The notes below the pieces were generated by a model, which did no database searches, was not told where the DNA came from, and saw only the letters and a list, made by a program, of their open reading frames with translations. From Cacajao melanocephalus (Eukaryota > Chordata > Mammalia > Primates > Pitheciidae), in the NCBI GenBank assembly GCA_963573385.1, contig CAUYLG010038386.1, positions 74 through 64,073 on the forward strand: a stretch of 64,000 bases of DNA, given 5' to 3'. The first letter of the stretch is position 1, and every line of letters begins with the position of its first letter. Made by a program: the position numbers and the translations under genes. This document shows positions 34,813-46,800 of this stretch, in pieces.

Positions 34813-36649
34813 ATTTCTGACAAGTTAGGTTTAGCCAGAAACAGTACCCTCTAAAAGACCAAACAGATGGCCAGTTACCTAACAAGCACTGCTGTTTCTT
34901 CTATTCCTTCTTCCAGACTGCTAATTCCAGAGGAGAGAAGCAGAGGTAAAAATGAAGAAATAATGAAAGCAGGAAAGGACTCTTTATATTCCAAGGGGTA
35001 AAGTGGAAAAACTAGTGTATAAGCAAATCAAACCTCATTCCCACTGAGTCCTTTCAGTCCACAAGGCATTCTGCAGTGAATTCTGCAGGAAGAAAAGGAG
35101 ATTGCAATTTTAGATATCTGGACTGGACTTTAATTTTGTAATACTAAGCCATTAAGAGAAAAATTTATGTATCGTTTCCTTTAAATCAATAGTCCATTCA
35201 TATGTTGGAAAAATCCAAACAATGATAAGGTATCATCCTATCTCACTTCTTTGATTTCCCTGTAGGCAACAACTTTTGTTAAATTCTTGTGGCGTTATTT
35301 CTTACATAAAAGTAAAAGATTATTGTGTCTTTTATAAGAGAGTTCTTTGTCTATTCTTTCTTACACAAAATTTATATTTAATATTACATCCACTGCTCTT
35401 AATCTTGCTTTTTTCCTTAGCATTTTTAATGCAGATCTTTCTGTATCTATCTTTAAAATAAATTCTCATTCATTTTAACTTTTGCATAATGCTACATGGG
35501 GCAGATTATGAGATTTATTACCCACACATAAACTTTTTAAGACCTGTAAATTATTTAAAAGTATCAGATCTACCTAATATTATTTCATATTTAACAAAGC
35601 ATGATTATAGATCATAATTTGAAAAAATCAAGTTTATATCCTACCAAATTCTGGTTGTTTAACAAAAAGTTTTCCCACTAAATAGTGTATGTTCATCCTC
35701 AAACTTTGTGCTTAGCTTCATATATACAAAAGGTAAGTTACCTATCTCACAGGCGTCTCCAGCTAAGAAAATTTAAAACTGAACTAATTATCTTTTCCCA
35801 ATAACGTGTACATATTTAGTGTACAATTCCCCTTCAAAATAGAACAGGGTCACTGGTGATGCCTACTGAAGCAGAATATCATAGTTCTCCCCATAAAGCT
35901 AAAGAACAGTGCAGATGGTATAGCTAACTCTAAGGCAAGTCAGAGGGCCCCAGTACTCGTGTTTTGTATCTCTCTTAAAATGCTGTTCTGTGAAGGGGTG
36001 AGTCGTCTCTGACATGGAACCCAGAAGTCTAAGTCTTCAGTCTACCTAGCCCCACCTGTACCCCAATTCCCCTGGGCAAGTTCCTAAAAGACAACTACAC
36101 AAAGGAAGGTCCAACCAAGTTAAAACTTTTAAATACTTTGAGGTATTTCCTACAAAACCGGTGTTGGCCAACTGGTAAGGTAGGCTGAACAATGTAGAGA
36201 AATGCTTTTGCCTGGGTCTTGGGAAGATTTCAGTAATCCACAGTTATAGCAGCCCACGATCCTCTCACTCCAATTCCCTAGGACCTGTTCCTGCCTTGGA
36301 CTCTGAGGATGAAAAATGCCCATTCGGGGAAGACCATGCTGAGATAATGCAAGCCAGTCAAAGAAATCAATATCTGTTTTAATGCTTAGAATAGGGCAGA
36401 GCAATTTTCCAGCAGAAGTAGCACTGACCCCTCTCATAACTTGCAAGGAGGATAGAAAAATTTCTGAGGAACCATTCTTATTTTACTCTTAACTATATTC
36501 ACATGTCAAAGTACCAAGGCTTTATGTCATGTGTGGGTTTTCTACATCTGCCAGAAACTCTTTTGTGTTGTCAATATTAAAATAGATGTTGGAGAAAAGA
36601 TCGGAAGTGTTAATGTAGAGAGAGTTTGTGTAATAAAAATGACCTCAAA
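34813..36649. other. Mostly unique; weak L1-like part near 35240-35520 and MIR-like part near 35990-36095
   Basis: At 35400-35520, CATTTTTAATGCAGATCTTTCTG and GCATAATGCTACATGGGGCAG recall an ancient antisense L1 pattern. At 36010-36090, ACATGGAACCCAGAAGTCTAAG and CCCCTGGGCAAGTTCC recall MIR. Neither is secure. The frame at 36150-36446 is not supported. Confidence 0.35.
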
Positions 36650-37172
36650 GACAAAAAATGGGTTTTAATTTAGTGAAACAAGTCACGGCTGAAGTACAAC
36701 TTTGGAATATCCTAAAACTGAGAATGGCACACCATCACCTCTGTGCTCTTGCCAAAAATTCATAACCTTATTCTAATCATGGAAAAACATTAGACAAACC
36801 CAAATTGAGAGACATTCTGCAAAATTACTGAACAACACTTTTTAAAAATGTCAAGGTCATGAAAGACCAGAAAGGTCTGAAGAACTCAGATTAGCAGAGA
36901 CCAAGAAGATAACAATTAAATGCAATGAAATGCAATGTAGAATCCTGGATTGGATCCTAGAACTGAAAACATTAGCGAGAAAAGGGGGAAAATTTCAATA
37001 TAAAATGTGATTTGGGTAATAAAATGGTACAAATGTTAATTTTCTGATTTTGATTTTTTCATTACTGTTATATAAAGCATTGACATTAGGAGAATTTGGT
37101 TAAGTGGTGTACAATGATTCTTACTTTGCATCTCTTCTATAAATCTAAAACTATCAAAATAAAAACATTTAA
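36650..37172 (+). mobile_element. L1M-type 3'UTR, sense
   Basis: TGTCAAGGTCATGAAAGACCAGAAAGG, GATAACAATTAAATGCAATG, GAATCCTGGATTGGATCCTAG, AATGTTAATTTTCTGATTTTG and the terminal AAACTATCAAAATAAAAACATT follow the order of an old L1M (L1MC/ME-like) 3'UTR. Non-coding. Confidence 0.65.
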
Positions 37173-37292
37173 GATTAATACAATAATTTATATTTTATAT
37201 ATATTATATGTGTACATACATGTTCTCTCTCTACATATACATAGTCTTTCTCACTCTTTCACATACATTTGCACACACATGACATACTGAAA
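37173..37292 (+). repeat. AT-rich and CA/CT-rich low-complexity stretch
   Basis: TATATATATTATATGTGTACATAC, then CTCTCTCTACATATACAT and CACACACATGACATAC. It yields a chance hydrophobic frame (37096-37290). Confidence 0.75.
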
Positions 37293-37444
37293 ACACTTCT
37301 GCTACAGATCGCATAAAAAAGGCAGAAAATAACAGTATCTTCACAAACAGGAAGCTAACAAAGCTAAAGTAAGTATGGTAAGCATGAATTATACTGATGT
37401 CATAACGTTTCTAAGAGAATTTACTAATATTGATCACCAAGGGT

Positions 37445-37628
37445 AGTAGCTCTCAAGCCTCACTCTGCATCAGAACTTGGATATCTTGTTAAAACACACA
37501 TGGCTAGGCCCCAATTTCTAATTCAATAGGTCTGGGTTAGGGCCCAGAAATTTACATTTCTAACATGTTCTCTGATGATGTAGATGCTGTTGGTCCAGAG
37601 AAACCACATTGAGAACGGCGAGAACTGG
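37445..37628 (-). mobile_element. MER5A-type hAT element
   Basis: GTAGCTCTCAAGCCTCACTCTGC, CTTGTTAAAACACACATGGC, AATTCAATAGGTCTGGG, GATGTAGATGCTGTTGGTCC and CCACATTGAGAAC match MER5A in the same orientation as 20523-20698. Confidence 0.8.
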
Positions 37629-37991
37629 TGAACTAGCAGATAAAGCTAATCCCATCTAGTCTTTCACAACCACTACTCCACCAACACAAATCTCATAAGG
37701 GTTATGATTTTACTTGAGCTATCAGTAGCCTTTGCCACATATGATTGCTTTGTCTTGAAATACTTGTTGGGGTTTTAGAAAACCACTCCCCAGAGTTTTA
37801 TTTTTTTCTGATTTCACTGACCATGACTCTTCATTCTCTTTTGTTTGCTCCTCCTCATATTCTAAGCACTAACTGCTGAAATTAACCAAGGCTCAGTGTT
37901 TGAATCATTGTTCTACCTACACCCATTCTTCGTGTGTTCCAAGTCAATTCCAAGGCCAAATAGCAGCATACGCCAAAACTCATTTATACCT
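37629..37991. other. Unique spacer
   Basis: Nothing recognised. Confidence 0.4.
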
Positions 37992-38048
37992 CCAAATCAG
38001 ACTTTTCCCACCAAATCAGACTTTTCCTGCCAAATCAGACTTTTCCCA
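37992..38048 (+). repeat. 19-bp tandem repeat, three copies
   Basis: CCAAATCAGACTTTTCCCA starts at 37992, 38011 and 38030, each 19 bp apart. The only differences are in the last 3 bases of the middle unit. Units abut with no spacers, so this is a minisatellite and not a CRISPR array. Confidence 0.95.
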
Positions 38049-38329
38049 TGAACTTCCCAACCCATATATACATCTGCTTCCCTCAATATTACCACTTAAA
38101 TTTATAAAACTTAAATGTACTTTTTGTTCTTCTCTCCATAACCTGCTTATTTCACAATCCTCCCTATTTCAGGAAGCAACAGTTCTTTTCTTTTTAGTTT
38201 TTCAGGAAAAAATATGGTTCTAATTGTTCTTCTTTGATTGCATTCTGCTACTACCCAATCTCCCAGATACAGTTATTGCTCTTCTCCACCTAGCAGATGA
38301 AATGATCCTTTTATATAGTAGATAGGAGT

Positions 38330-38825
38330 ATGTCACATCTTAGCCCAAATCCTACCAAAGCCAATAATCTTTCAACATTTAAAAATATCTCCTAGATCTG
38401 CCCCATGCCTCAGTAACACAAATTATCACTCTCCCTCCAGTTCCATTTTACCCTTCTTAAAGTTTCTCAAACTTTATTCAGCATGCTCCTACTTTTTCTA
38501 TTTCACCTGAAACATTCTTCTCCCATTCCCTTTATCTTTCAGGACTGTTCAAATATTACTTTAATAGGCCTTCTATTCCTTCTTTATGTAAAATTGTCAA
38601 AGTACAAAACTCCTTGTTCCTCTTATCTGGTTTTGTTTTTCTCCACGTCTTTTCCTGAAAACTCACATACTCTGCAATTAATTGTACACTGTATATTTTT
38701 TCATTATAGACAAATGGACAACTAGAATTTAAGCACATATGCCATTCACCTTTTATTCCTATACCTTAAACATTGGTTCACAGCATATGGTAGTTGGCCA
38801 ATAAATATTTGCTGAATTAATGACA
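38330..38825 (+). mobile_element. L2 LINE 3' end, sense
   Basis: The order matches the L2 3' end: TTTATTCAGCATGCTCC, CACCTGAAACATTCTTCTCCC, TTTCAGGACTGTTCAAATATTAC, AATAGGCCTTCTATTCC, then AACTAGAATTTAAGCACATATG and AGTTGGCCAATAAATATTTGCTGAATTAATGA. The terminal 'caataaatatttgttgaatgaatga' form is well preserved. Confidence 0.8.
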
Positions 38826-38869
38826 TTACTCAGAATGCAACTCAGATTTTCAAAAATGTCAAAGATAGG

Positions 38870-39740
38870 CTAAGAAATGTAGAATATAAAATGAGTAGGT
38901 CTAAGATTGATCTAACTGAAGTTCTAAAAAAAACAATAAGCAGAGTATAAGCAATGCAGTATTTAGGCAAAAAATGGTTGAAAATTTCACAGAATTTCTG
39001 TAGGGCATGAATCTTCAGAATTAAGGAGTATAATGAATGGCAGATGTGATAGAATGAAATCTACACTTTAAAAGATTGTAATGAAGCCAGAGAATACCAA
39101 AGACAAAGAAAATATCTCCAAGGCAGCCAGAGACAAAAAGCCAGAATAACTACAGAGGAAAACGAAGCTGCAGTAAATTTTTTGACATGAAAATGGAGGT
39201 CAAAAAACAGTGACTTATTAAAATGAAATCACTGAGAAGAAACAGTCGTAATCCTGGAGTTGTATACCAGTGTCTTTCAAAAACAATGCATAAATGAAAA
39301 AATTCTCTGACAAAAAATATATATATTACCATAAATTCTCACTAAAGGATAAGCTACAGAAGGAAGAAAAATTCGATGGAACAAGAAACATTGAGAAAAC
39401 ATAGGTACATATATTGTGACAAAAAGTATAAAATAATAACAATGATGTCTAAGAAGATAAAACAATGTAGAAATTGATTACTGGAAACATGGCACATAAG
39501 AATAAGCATAGTTGAAATAAACCAATGTTGTATTGTTCACAACGATGATTGTAAACAATCAATCATCTGAATGATTCTATCTCTGCTATCATATTAATAA
39601 AGTAATAGTTATTTTAAAAAACTCTACACAAGAGATCTCAGAGAGGAAACTAGTAGTTAGAGAAAATATTATAAAAGGAATAAATTAGGAACTGTTTATG
39701 GGAACAAGCTTTTAGGATTTTGACTAAAAGTAATTTTTAC
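38870..39740 (+). mobile_element. HAL1 / L1M ORF1-derived fragment
   Basis: GGCAGCCAGAGACAAAAAGCC, CCTGGAGTTGTATACCAGTGTC and TTTCAAAAACAATGCATAAATG, followed by AAAAAATTCTCTGAC and CACTAAAGGATAAGCTACAGAAGG, follow the L1 ORF1 C-terminal order ('gcagccagagaaaaaa ... ctatatccagc ... ataaagacattttcagac ... ctaaaggaagttcttcagg'). ORF1 sequence without attached ORF2 suggests HAL1, a 'half-L1', but an L1M fragment is equally possible. No frame survives. Confidence 0.6.
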
Positions 39741-39975
39741 CTTTTAATTTTTTTGTTACAATCTGTAGTCTTCATGCTGTACGACAAATCTCTACACTTA
39801 TGCATCCTATGTAACTGCAGTTTTGCGTCTTTTGGTCTATATCTTCCCATGTTCCTCAGTGCCCTCCATAACCACTCTTTTACTCTGTTTCCATGAATTT
39901 GATTTTTTTTTAGATTCCACATATAAGGGAGACCATGCAATATATATATTTTTCTGTATCTGGCATATTCTATGT
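39741..39975 (-). mobile_element. L1M 3'UTR-like fragment
   Basis: TATATCTTCCCATGTTCCTC, CATGAATTTGATTTTTTTTAG, ATTCCACATATAAGGGAGACC and CATGCAATATATATATTTTTCTGTATCTGGC: antisense L1M pattern. It ends where 5'UTR-like text begins. Confidence 0.65.
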
Positions 39976-40640
39976 AATCCATGTAGCCTTGCATTGCTGT
40001 CTGTACATATGAAGGAGCAAGCACCTTTTTCAGTCTTTACAGACTGGTTTGGGTATGTTAAAGACTTCTCTTGTTAAAATCCACCAAATGTGGTGGTATG
40101 CACCTGTAATCCCAGCTACTTAGGAAGCCGAGGCAGGAAAATCATTGAGGCGGGAGGTGGAGGTTGCAGTGAGCTGAGATCATGCCACTGCACTCCAGCC
40201 TGGGTGACAGAGTGAGATAACATGTCAAAAAAAAAATCTTATTAGATTCCCAGGCTGACGGGATTGCCTCCTGGATCACAGCTGAATGCAATTGAAAATG
40301 GACTATGTGGCTGCTGCAGTGGGGCCCATGGTTGATGAGCCAGGCTCTTCAGTGTGCATGAATTCTGTGTGCACCCTTAGTAAACCAGGCTGTCTCCAGG
40401 ACCTTGGTCTATAGGCTAGGCTAGGATGCAGGTCGACTTCAGCATCCCTAGAGAGAAAGTCCATTATTAGGTGCATAGATGGGTATGGCATCTAGGCAAC
40501 TGGGTGGCTTCCTGAGCAGGTAGCACTTCCCAGGTTCATATATAAGAGGGGCTGGAATTGAGTTGCAGGGCCTCTGCAGGGTCCACAGCAAGAACTGAAT
40601 AGACAGTCTATTTCGTCTGAGGTAACTATAATCATCCCTA
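39976..40640 (-). mobile_element. L1M 5'UTR-like sequence, split by a half Alu
   Basis: Contains AAGCACCTTTTTCAGTCTTTACAGACTGG, a motif that recurs in variant form at 42366-42400 (AACCACCTCTTCCAGTCTTAATGGACTG) inside the adjoining L1M. GC content is higher than the surroundings. Antisense orientation is inferred from its continuation into the L1M at 40640-42980. Confidence 0.5.
40082..40235 (+). mobile_element. 5'-truncated Alu (right arm)
   Basis: Begins in the linker or right-arm start (GTGGTGGTATGCACCTGTAATCCCAGC) and ends CTGGGTGACAGAGTGAGATAAC, then ten A. Flanks TCTTGTTAAA and TCTTATTAGA are a plausible diverged duplication. Confidence 0.9.
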
Positions 40641-42980
40641 CTGTCTTTTACCATTTTCATAGAATATCTTTTCTATCCCTTCACTTTCAGTACATATGTG
40701 TCCTAATATCTAAGGTAAGCCTCCTGTTGACAGCATGTAGCTGAATCTTATTATTTGTTCAACCATGTAATGTCTTTTGACTGGAGAGTTTAATTTATTT
40801 ACATTTAAAGTAATTACTGATAGAAAATAACTTACTATTTCCATTTTGTTAGTTATTTTCTATCTTTAAATAGTTTTTCTGTTCATCCTTTTATCTCTTA
40901 CTGTCTTCCTATGGGTTTTGCTGTGTTTATAGTAATATTTTAAAATTTCTTTCTCTTTTTCTTTTGTGCATCTTCAGTATGTATTATTTTTTGTGATTAC
41001 CATGAAATTTCAAAAAAATATTCTATAGTCACACAGCATATTGTAAGCTAGTAACAATTTATTTTTAATCATGGAAAAATTACACTATTACTTCTCCCAC
41101 ATACCTTATATTCATGTCATAATGTGCATCTTTTTTACATTATGAGTCCATTATCACATTTTTATAGTTATTCTTTATCTTTTTCTCTGTTAACTTTTAT
41201 TCTGAAATTAAGTGACTTACCATTTTAGTATTATAGTATTCTGAAACAAATATATATACACATTTATAATTATATAAACAAACACGTATATGTTTTTATA
41301 TAGTCACTTTTACTAGTAAATTTTATACTTTCAAATGCTACTGTTTTGCTATTTAGCTTCCTTTTATTTCAAGTTGATGAACTCTCTTTAGCATTTCTTA
41401 TTAAGCAGGTCCTGTGGTGATGTCCTTCCTCAGCTTTTGTCTGTGGGAAAGTTTTTATCTCTTCTTCATATATGAAGGACAGTTTTGCCAGGTATACTAT
41501 TCTTAGTTGACCATTTTTTTTTCTTCTAGCCCTTTGGATATATTATACCACTTCCTTCTGTCTTTCAAGGTTTCTGCTGAGACACCTAATAGTTTCTTAG
41601 AGGTTCCTTCGTACATGAAGAGTTGTTTTTCTCTTGCTGCTTTCAAAATTATCTTTGTCTTTGACTTTTGAACATTTGACTGTAGCATATCTCAGTACAG
41701 ACTTGGTTTCAAAACATATTTGGAATTTTGGGGGCTTCATGAACCTGTGTTCATTTTCTTCCTGAGATTTGGGAAGTTTTCAGGTATTAATTATTTAAAC
41801 AAGCTTTCTGAATCTTCTCTCTCTCCTGCAGAAATTCCCATGATGTGTATATTGACTCAATTAGCTGTGTTCCATGAGTTCTATAAGCTTTCTGCAGTTT
41901 TTTTTTTTTAAACTGCTTTTACCTTTTACTTGCCTGGACTGGAAATTTCCAATTACCTGTCTTCAAGTTTATTGATTGCTTTTTCTACTTGATCAAGTCT
42001 GCCTTTGAAGCTCTTTATTGAATTTTTCCATTCAGTTATTGTATTCTTCTGCTCTAGAATTTGTTTGTTTTATGTATCTCCATTGATATTTCTCTGTTTT
42101 ATGTATCTCTGTTGTTTCTGTATCTCTGTTGATATTCTTATCTTCATTATGCATTGTTTTCCTGATATCACTTAATTTTCTAGCTGTGTTCTTATGTAGC
42201 TTACTGACCTTTAAGATGATTATTTTTAGTTCTTTCTCAGGCAATGTATAGATCTACATTGTTTGTCTAGGTAGGTCAGTTAATGAAGACTTCTTTTTTC
42301 CCTTTTGGAGTAATATATTTCCCAATTCCTCACATTTCTAGTAGTTTTGTGTTGATGTTGGCACATTTGAAGAAGCAACCACCTCTTCCAGTCTTAATGG
42401 ACTGTTTTCAGTAGAAGAAAGACTTTCACCAATCAGCCCAGCTAGAGATTCTGTGAATCTCTGAAATGTTTTCAGTGGATGTGCATGTTCCACTCCTCCT
42501 CTTCCTCCCAGGAAGATTGTGTGCATTCTCCCAATCTTAGAGAGAATGCAAGTCTTTGTAGACCTCTGATCCCCTTTCTCTATGGGAGTGAACTGTGTTA
42601 GACGTAGGATGCAATCTCTACATCTATCTTTCTAAAGGAAAAGATTCTAAGTTGTTTGCTTTCTTCCTATCTTGTGAAGCTGTGACAGCTGATGAGAACT
42701 GCCTGTCCTTTTTTCCTTGGGTAGTACACTGAAATGCCAGAAAATTTGGTGAAATCACCACTTCTCCTATCTCCTTAAAGAGATTTTCATGACGGCATAA
42801 CTTCAGTCTCAATCCCAAAGAATCATGCTGGCTGCTGAGGGCTGCCTGCCCCCTTTCCCTAGGAGAGTGCACTGGGATATTGGGAAGCTGGGTACAATTC
42901 CACTTCTCTCCCTTTCTCCTGAAGAAGTCTCAGGATTGTGCACCTTCTCTCAGTCTCACAACACCTGCAAGCTGCTTGAC
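40641..42980 (-). mobile_element. L1M, 5' region (5'UTR/ORF part), antisense
   Basis: A long run of old L1 text: CCTCCTGTTGACAGCATGTAGC, GACTGGAGAGTTTAATTTATTTACATTTAAAG, TTAGCATTTCTTATTAAGCAGG, GGTTTCTGCTGAGACACC, CTTGCTGCTTTCAAAATTATC, GAATAAGC-like ACAAGCTTTCTGAATC, TTGATCAAGTCTGCCTTTGAAG, and then 5'UTR-like GC-richer sequence (42340-42980). Frames are all broken. Mesozoic-to-early-placental grade by divergence (inference). Confidence 0.75.
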
Positions 42981-43856
42981 CATGTGTTTTAAGTATAACC
43001 CCAGCTAGAACAACAGAAATTCCCAGAAAAGACACATAATCTTTCCATTCTTTGTGGAAATCACATTAATGACTTATCTGGGCATATACCATTTCAGTAA
43101 TTGCAAGAACCTAATAGAATTTTGCAGCATTTCCAAGTGATTGGCATGTAGAAAATAACAGATTTCAGGCTCAGCAATCTTTTCGTGTAATTCTTATGAA
43201 AGCTATGGAGAAAAGAGAATGAAAAGCATGTAATACAAAGCTTTCCTTCTCTTTCGTTTCTTCCTCTTTTCAGTTACCTCGCTTACTAGCTAAATCTTTT
43301 TAGGAAGAGTAACTTAGCAACTTATAGCTGCAGAGGTTCAAAACCAACTGCACTCTTAGTAAAGTAAATGTGAGTCCAAGTGCCACACTCCACACATCTG
43401 GGCCTGAGAGCAGGATAGGTGTTCATAAATCTCATGCTGGTCTAAGAAAGCAAGACTCTGGAGCATGATGGATGTGTATCAAGTCTCTCATAAACCTATT
43501 TCTGGAGATAGGTGTCTATTTATAAGAGAAAGAGGCCCACAGTCATGTGATCCAGCACTCATTCATGTATTGAAAAAGATAATTTAGTGCAATCTGTACG
43601 CAAGTCACTTTGTATAACTTGGATGATTTAGAACATTAACTTATTAAGACCTGCTCCCTAGATCAATACTATGTGTAGAAAAAGGCAGTAATAATTAATA
43701 TATTATGATTTAAAGAATGCTACTAGTGGTGTGGCTCTATTTATTCCTCTCTTTTTAAATCTCATGGTCTTGTGTTAGAAATACTTCATTTGATTAGACA
43801 ACCAAAAAAAAAGAGTTTTATTTCATTATTCAATAATAATTATTATTATATGTATA
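42981..43856. other. Unique spacer
   Basis: No gene or repeat recognised. An AT run AATAATAATTATTATTATATG lies at 43832-43853 just before the Tigger. Confidence 0.45.
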
Positions 43857-44171
43857 CAGTCTGTTTTCACGGTTTCCTTATCCAAACCAATCTGTAGTTG
43901 GTTCAACAAACTACAGATTGAAAAGATTATTTAAAAATAAAAATAATTTCAAATTGCAAAAATGCAAATTAAAAGCAATACAGCATAATAAGATTCTAGA
44001 TACCATTTACATTGTATTAGGTATTATCAGTAATCTGAGGATGATTTAAAGTATATGAGAGAATGTAGACAGGTTATATGCAAATATTATGCCATTTTAT
44101 GTAAATAACTTGAACATCCACAGATTTTTGTTTCCTGGAACCAAGCCCTCATGGATACTGAGGAATGACTG
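43857..44171 (-). mobile_element. Tigger-type non-autonomous DNA transposon, complete
   Basis: A 315-bp element flanked by TA on both sides. The ends CAGTCTGTTTTCACGGTTTCC and GGATACTGAGGAATGACTG are diverged inverted repeats. The interior ATTTACATTGTATTAGGTATTATCAGTAATC, GATGATTTAAAGTATATGAG and TTATATGCAAATATTATGCC matches the TcMar-Tigger MITE family also seen at 18768-18955. Strand by analogy only. Confidence 0.85.
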
Positions 44172-44505
44172 TAAAAACAACCTTATGGCATCTACCATAT
44201 CTTAGCTCTGTGACTCCATGTTTGGGTCCTATATATGACTATATAGCTTTTTAACTTTTTTTCATTTTTGCAAAAATTTGCAGTGCAACCAAAGAGCCCT
44301 AACAGGTATAAATGAGGATCAGTTTATCAGATCACCTAATTATTTTCTAAGACCCTGCACATCCCAGAAGTATCAGATACAAGGCAGCTCATTTTACAGC
44401 ATGGCCACCATAAGAAAATTAGTTTGGTTAGGGGAAGGTTTAGGATGAGTGGCCACCATAAGGAAAAAATAGCCAAGAGCAGGAATTGACTACATTTTAG
44501 GATTC
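44172..44505. other. Unique spacer
   Basis: Nothing recognised. A local repeat GGCCACCATAAG occurs at 44403-44414 and 44452-44463. Confidence 0.4.
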
Positions 44506-44705
44506 GCTCATTCAGCCAATATTTATTTACCACTACTCTATGCCAGGCCTATGATAAAGGTGCTAGGGATACATCAATAAAGACAACAGACATGGCCATT
44601 GATCTCATCTTTGTGAGAGAGAACTAATGAAGATCAAGTAAACACATAAATAATAAAATCAATATTGTAATTACTGCTGAAAGAAACAAAGCAGATGCAA
44701 CAGTA
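44506..44705 (-). mobile_element. L2 3'-end fragment
   Basis: ATTCAGCCAATATTTATTTACC, CTATGCCAGGCCTATGATAAAGG, GCTAGGGATACATCAATAAAGACAACAGACATGG and AAGTAAACACATAAATAATAAAATC: the reverse-complement L2 terminal pattern. Confidence 0.75.
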
Positions 44706-45754
44706 CAAAGATACATTAATAGTTATCTAGCTAGAGAGTGACATTGAACAAGAGTATTTTTTACCATTTCATAAAAAGTGAGACAATACAATAACAAGTC
44801 ATAGCATTGAGGAAAGAGAGGTAAGGAAAATAAGAAATAAAGGAAGCAAAGTTATCTAACCACCCTTGATGCCACTTAAAAGTGACTTTGGACCTCAAGA
44901 ATATAGCCCCTAGATCAAAGAAATCTTATGGACACAGTGGTTGGGGATCTAAAAGAATGCATCTCTGAGAATTATCCCAGCAGCCTAGTAAGGGCTGGCA
45001 ATAAAATCGTGAAGAATTGCATGATGGGGAAGGCCAACAGTAACCTCATAAACTGTAGACAGTGAGATGAATTAAATCTCTAAGTATACCTCAATACTCT
45101 GTTGCCTCAAGTGCTGAAAGATTAACAAAGTCAGGTTATATTATCCATTACTGCCAAATAATTATCTATTCCAGAATATGTTTACTTGATATTTCTACAG
45201 CATAAGATGATTCTGGATTATTAAATATTTAGAGTGAGAAGAGATCGTGTGTTGCAATTTTAAAGATTACTAGGTTAAGAAAGTAGCGTTTTCATATAAT
45301 TGGGATCTGTTACAAACTGTAAGAATATCATCCTTGCACCCTGCTTCCCATACTGCCACTCCCTGTCAAGGAGAAGACTGTAGGAGAATAAAATTAGGCT
45401 CACTGTCCTAAAGGATCAAGTCACCCAATGATGTAGCAAGAAACTACCTTAGCAGTAATCAAGTCACATAATAATCATGCAGCCAAAAATTATGACACCA
45501 AATTTGGATATTAGGTTTGAGTGACACAGGCTTATTTCTATGCTACCCCCAAACAGGAAAAAAAAAATGCAGAAAATTCTGACTCTGAGAACTTCTGACC
45601 AAGCAATTCTTAACTCTACATGAGGCTGAGATTCCTGTGCTTTATCAGCAACTCTGTTAAAATCAGGGAGATATCAGAAGACTACCAGGCATTAACAGAT
45701 TGCATATGTATTCTCTTGCATTGCCTAATTGTTCATTGAATAACCAAACACTTG
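44706..45754. other. Unique spacer
   Basis: Nothing recognised. Confidence 0.4.
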
Positions 45755-46004
45755 AAAATAATTTTAGGGTCTGGGCATGGGTTGCTCATGCATGTAATCC
45801 CAGCACTTTGGGAAGCCAAGGCAGGTGGATCATGAGGTCAAGAGATCGAGATCATCCTGGCCAACATCGTGAAACCCCGTCTCTACTAAAAATACAAAGA
45901 TTAGCTGGGCCTAGTGGCACATGTCTGTAGCTGAGATCACACCACTGCACTCTAGCCTAGTGACACAGTGAGAATATATGTCCCCCCCAAAAAAATAATT
46001 TTAG
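45755..46004 (+). mobile_element. Alu with internal deletion, 13-bp target-site duplication
   Basis: Duplication AAAATAATTTTAG at 45755-45767 and 45992-46004; body 45768-45991. The left arm and linker are intact (GATCATGAGGTCAAGAGATCGAG suggests an AluSc/Y-like copy). In the right arm, TGTCTGTAGCTGAGATCACACC joins the start of the arm directly to its second half, losing ~60 bp across an AGCT microhomology. The tail is C7 then A8. Confidence 0.93.
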
Positions 46005-46500
46005 TCAAGACACTGTCATCATTCTCTCAAGACACTGAAATACGGCAAGTGTAGTCCAGTCCAGTTCAGTATAGTAAATACAAAATTTCATTTTAGAAGA
46101 CTGCTCCCTTAATCAGAGTATATAGTGCTTAGGTTCTTTCCAAGAAGCCACAGAGCATAAACCTTCCCCAGGATGTCTTTAAATGTTTTGTCTCCAAAGA
46201 AGCACCATTATGGATAATCCAAATCACCAAAAGATAGACAACTTTATCATTGAGAGAAACAGTGAGGTCCACAGGGGATGGAAAAAAATGTTCAAGATAT
46301 TTAATGTATGATATTATGTATATTAAAGGAGGGAATGGACTATAACCCAAAACCTCAGGCAGATATTTCCACGACTTTGTTGCATAGGATGTCAATTCCT
46401 GAGGCTTGAATAATCTCATCTTGGTAGAATTCCATACTAGAAAGAACATAAGCGCTATGATCTGGTAGATCTCAGTTTAACTCTTAGTAATATGACTCAT
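46005..46500. other. Unique spacer
   Basis: No repeat recognised. The antisense frame 46129-46449 has no family resemblance. Confidence 0.4.
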
Positions 46501-46504
46501 TTTC

Positions 46505-46800
46505 CCTTTCATTCCACAGATATTTACTGGAGTCAGCATAGATGTACTAGTGACACAGTTAAACAAGACAGACAAAGCCTCTGCCTTAACAGACCTCCGT
46601 CCAGTGAAAAGAGGTGATGGCTGTTTTTAAATAAGACAGAAGTATGTAAGTACAAACAGTTGTAAAACACAATGAGGAAAATACATGGTGACCTATGAGT
46701 ATCTGATTTAGCCTGCTTCCTTTAAGGAGTCTTCATCTGAGATTGGAAGAATGAGGAGTTAAATAAGCAATTCTGGGAATGTGAGAGAGTTTTAGACAGA
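46505..46800 (-). mobile_element. L2 LINE fragment
   Basis: CATTCCACAGATATTTACTGGAG, CAGTTAAACAAGACAGACAAAGCC, CCTTAACAGACCTCCGTCCAG and TTTAAGGAGTCTTCATCTGAG follow the L2 3' end, reverse-complemented. Diverged. Confidence 0.65.

Noticed and set aside
37992..38048. Possible CRISPR-like array
   Set aside because: The units are contiguous with no unique spacers, and the context is a primate genome. It is a minisatellite.
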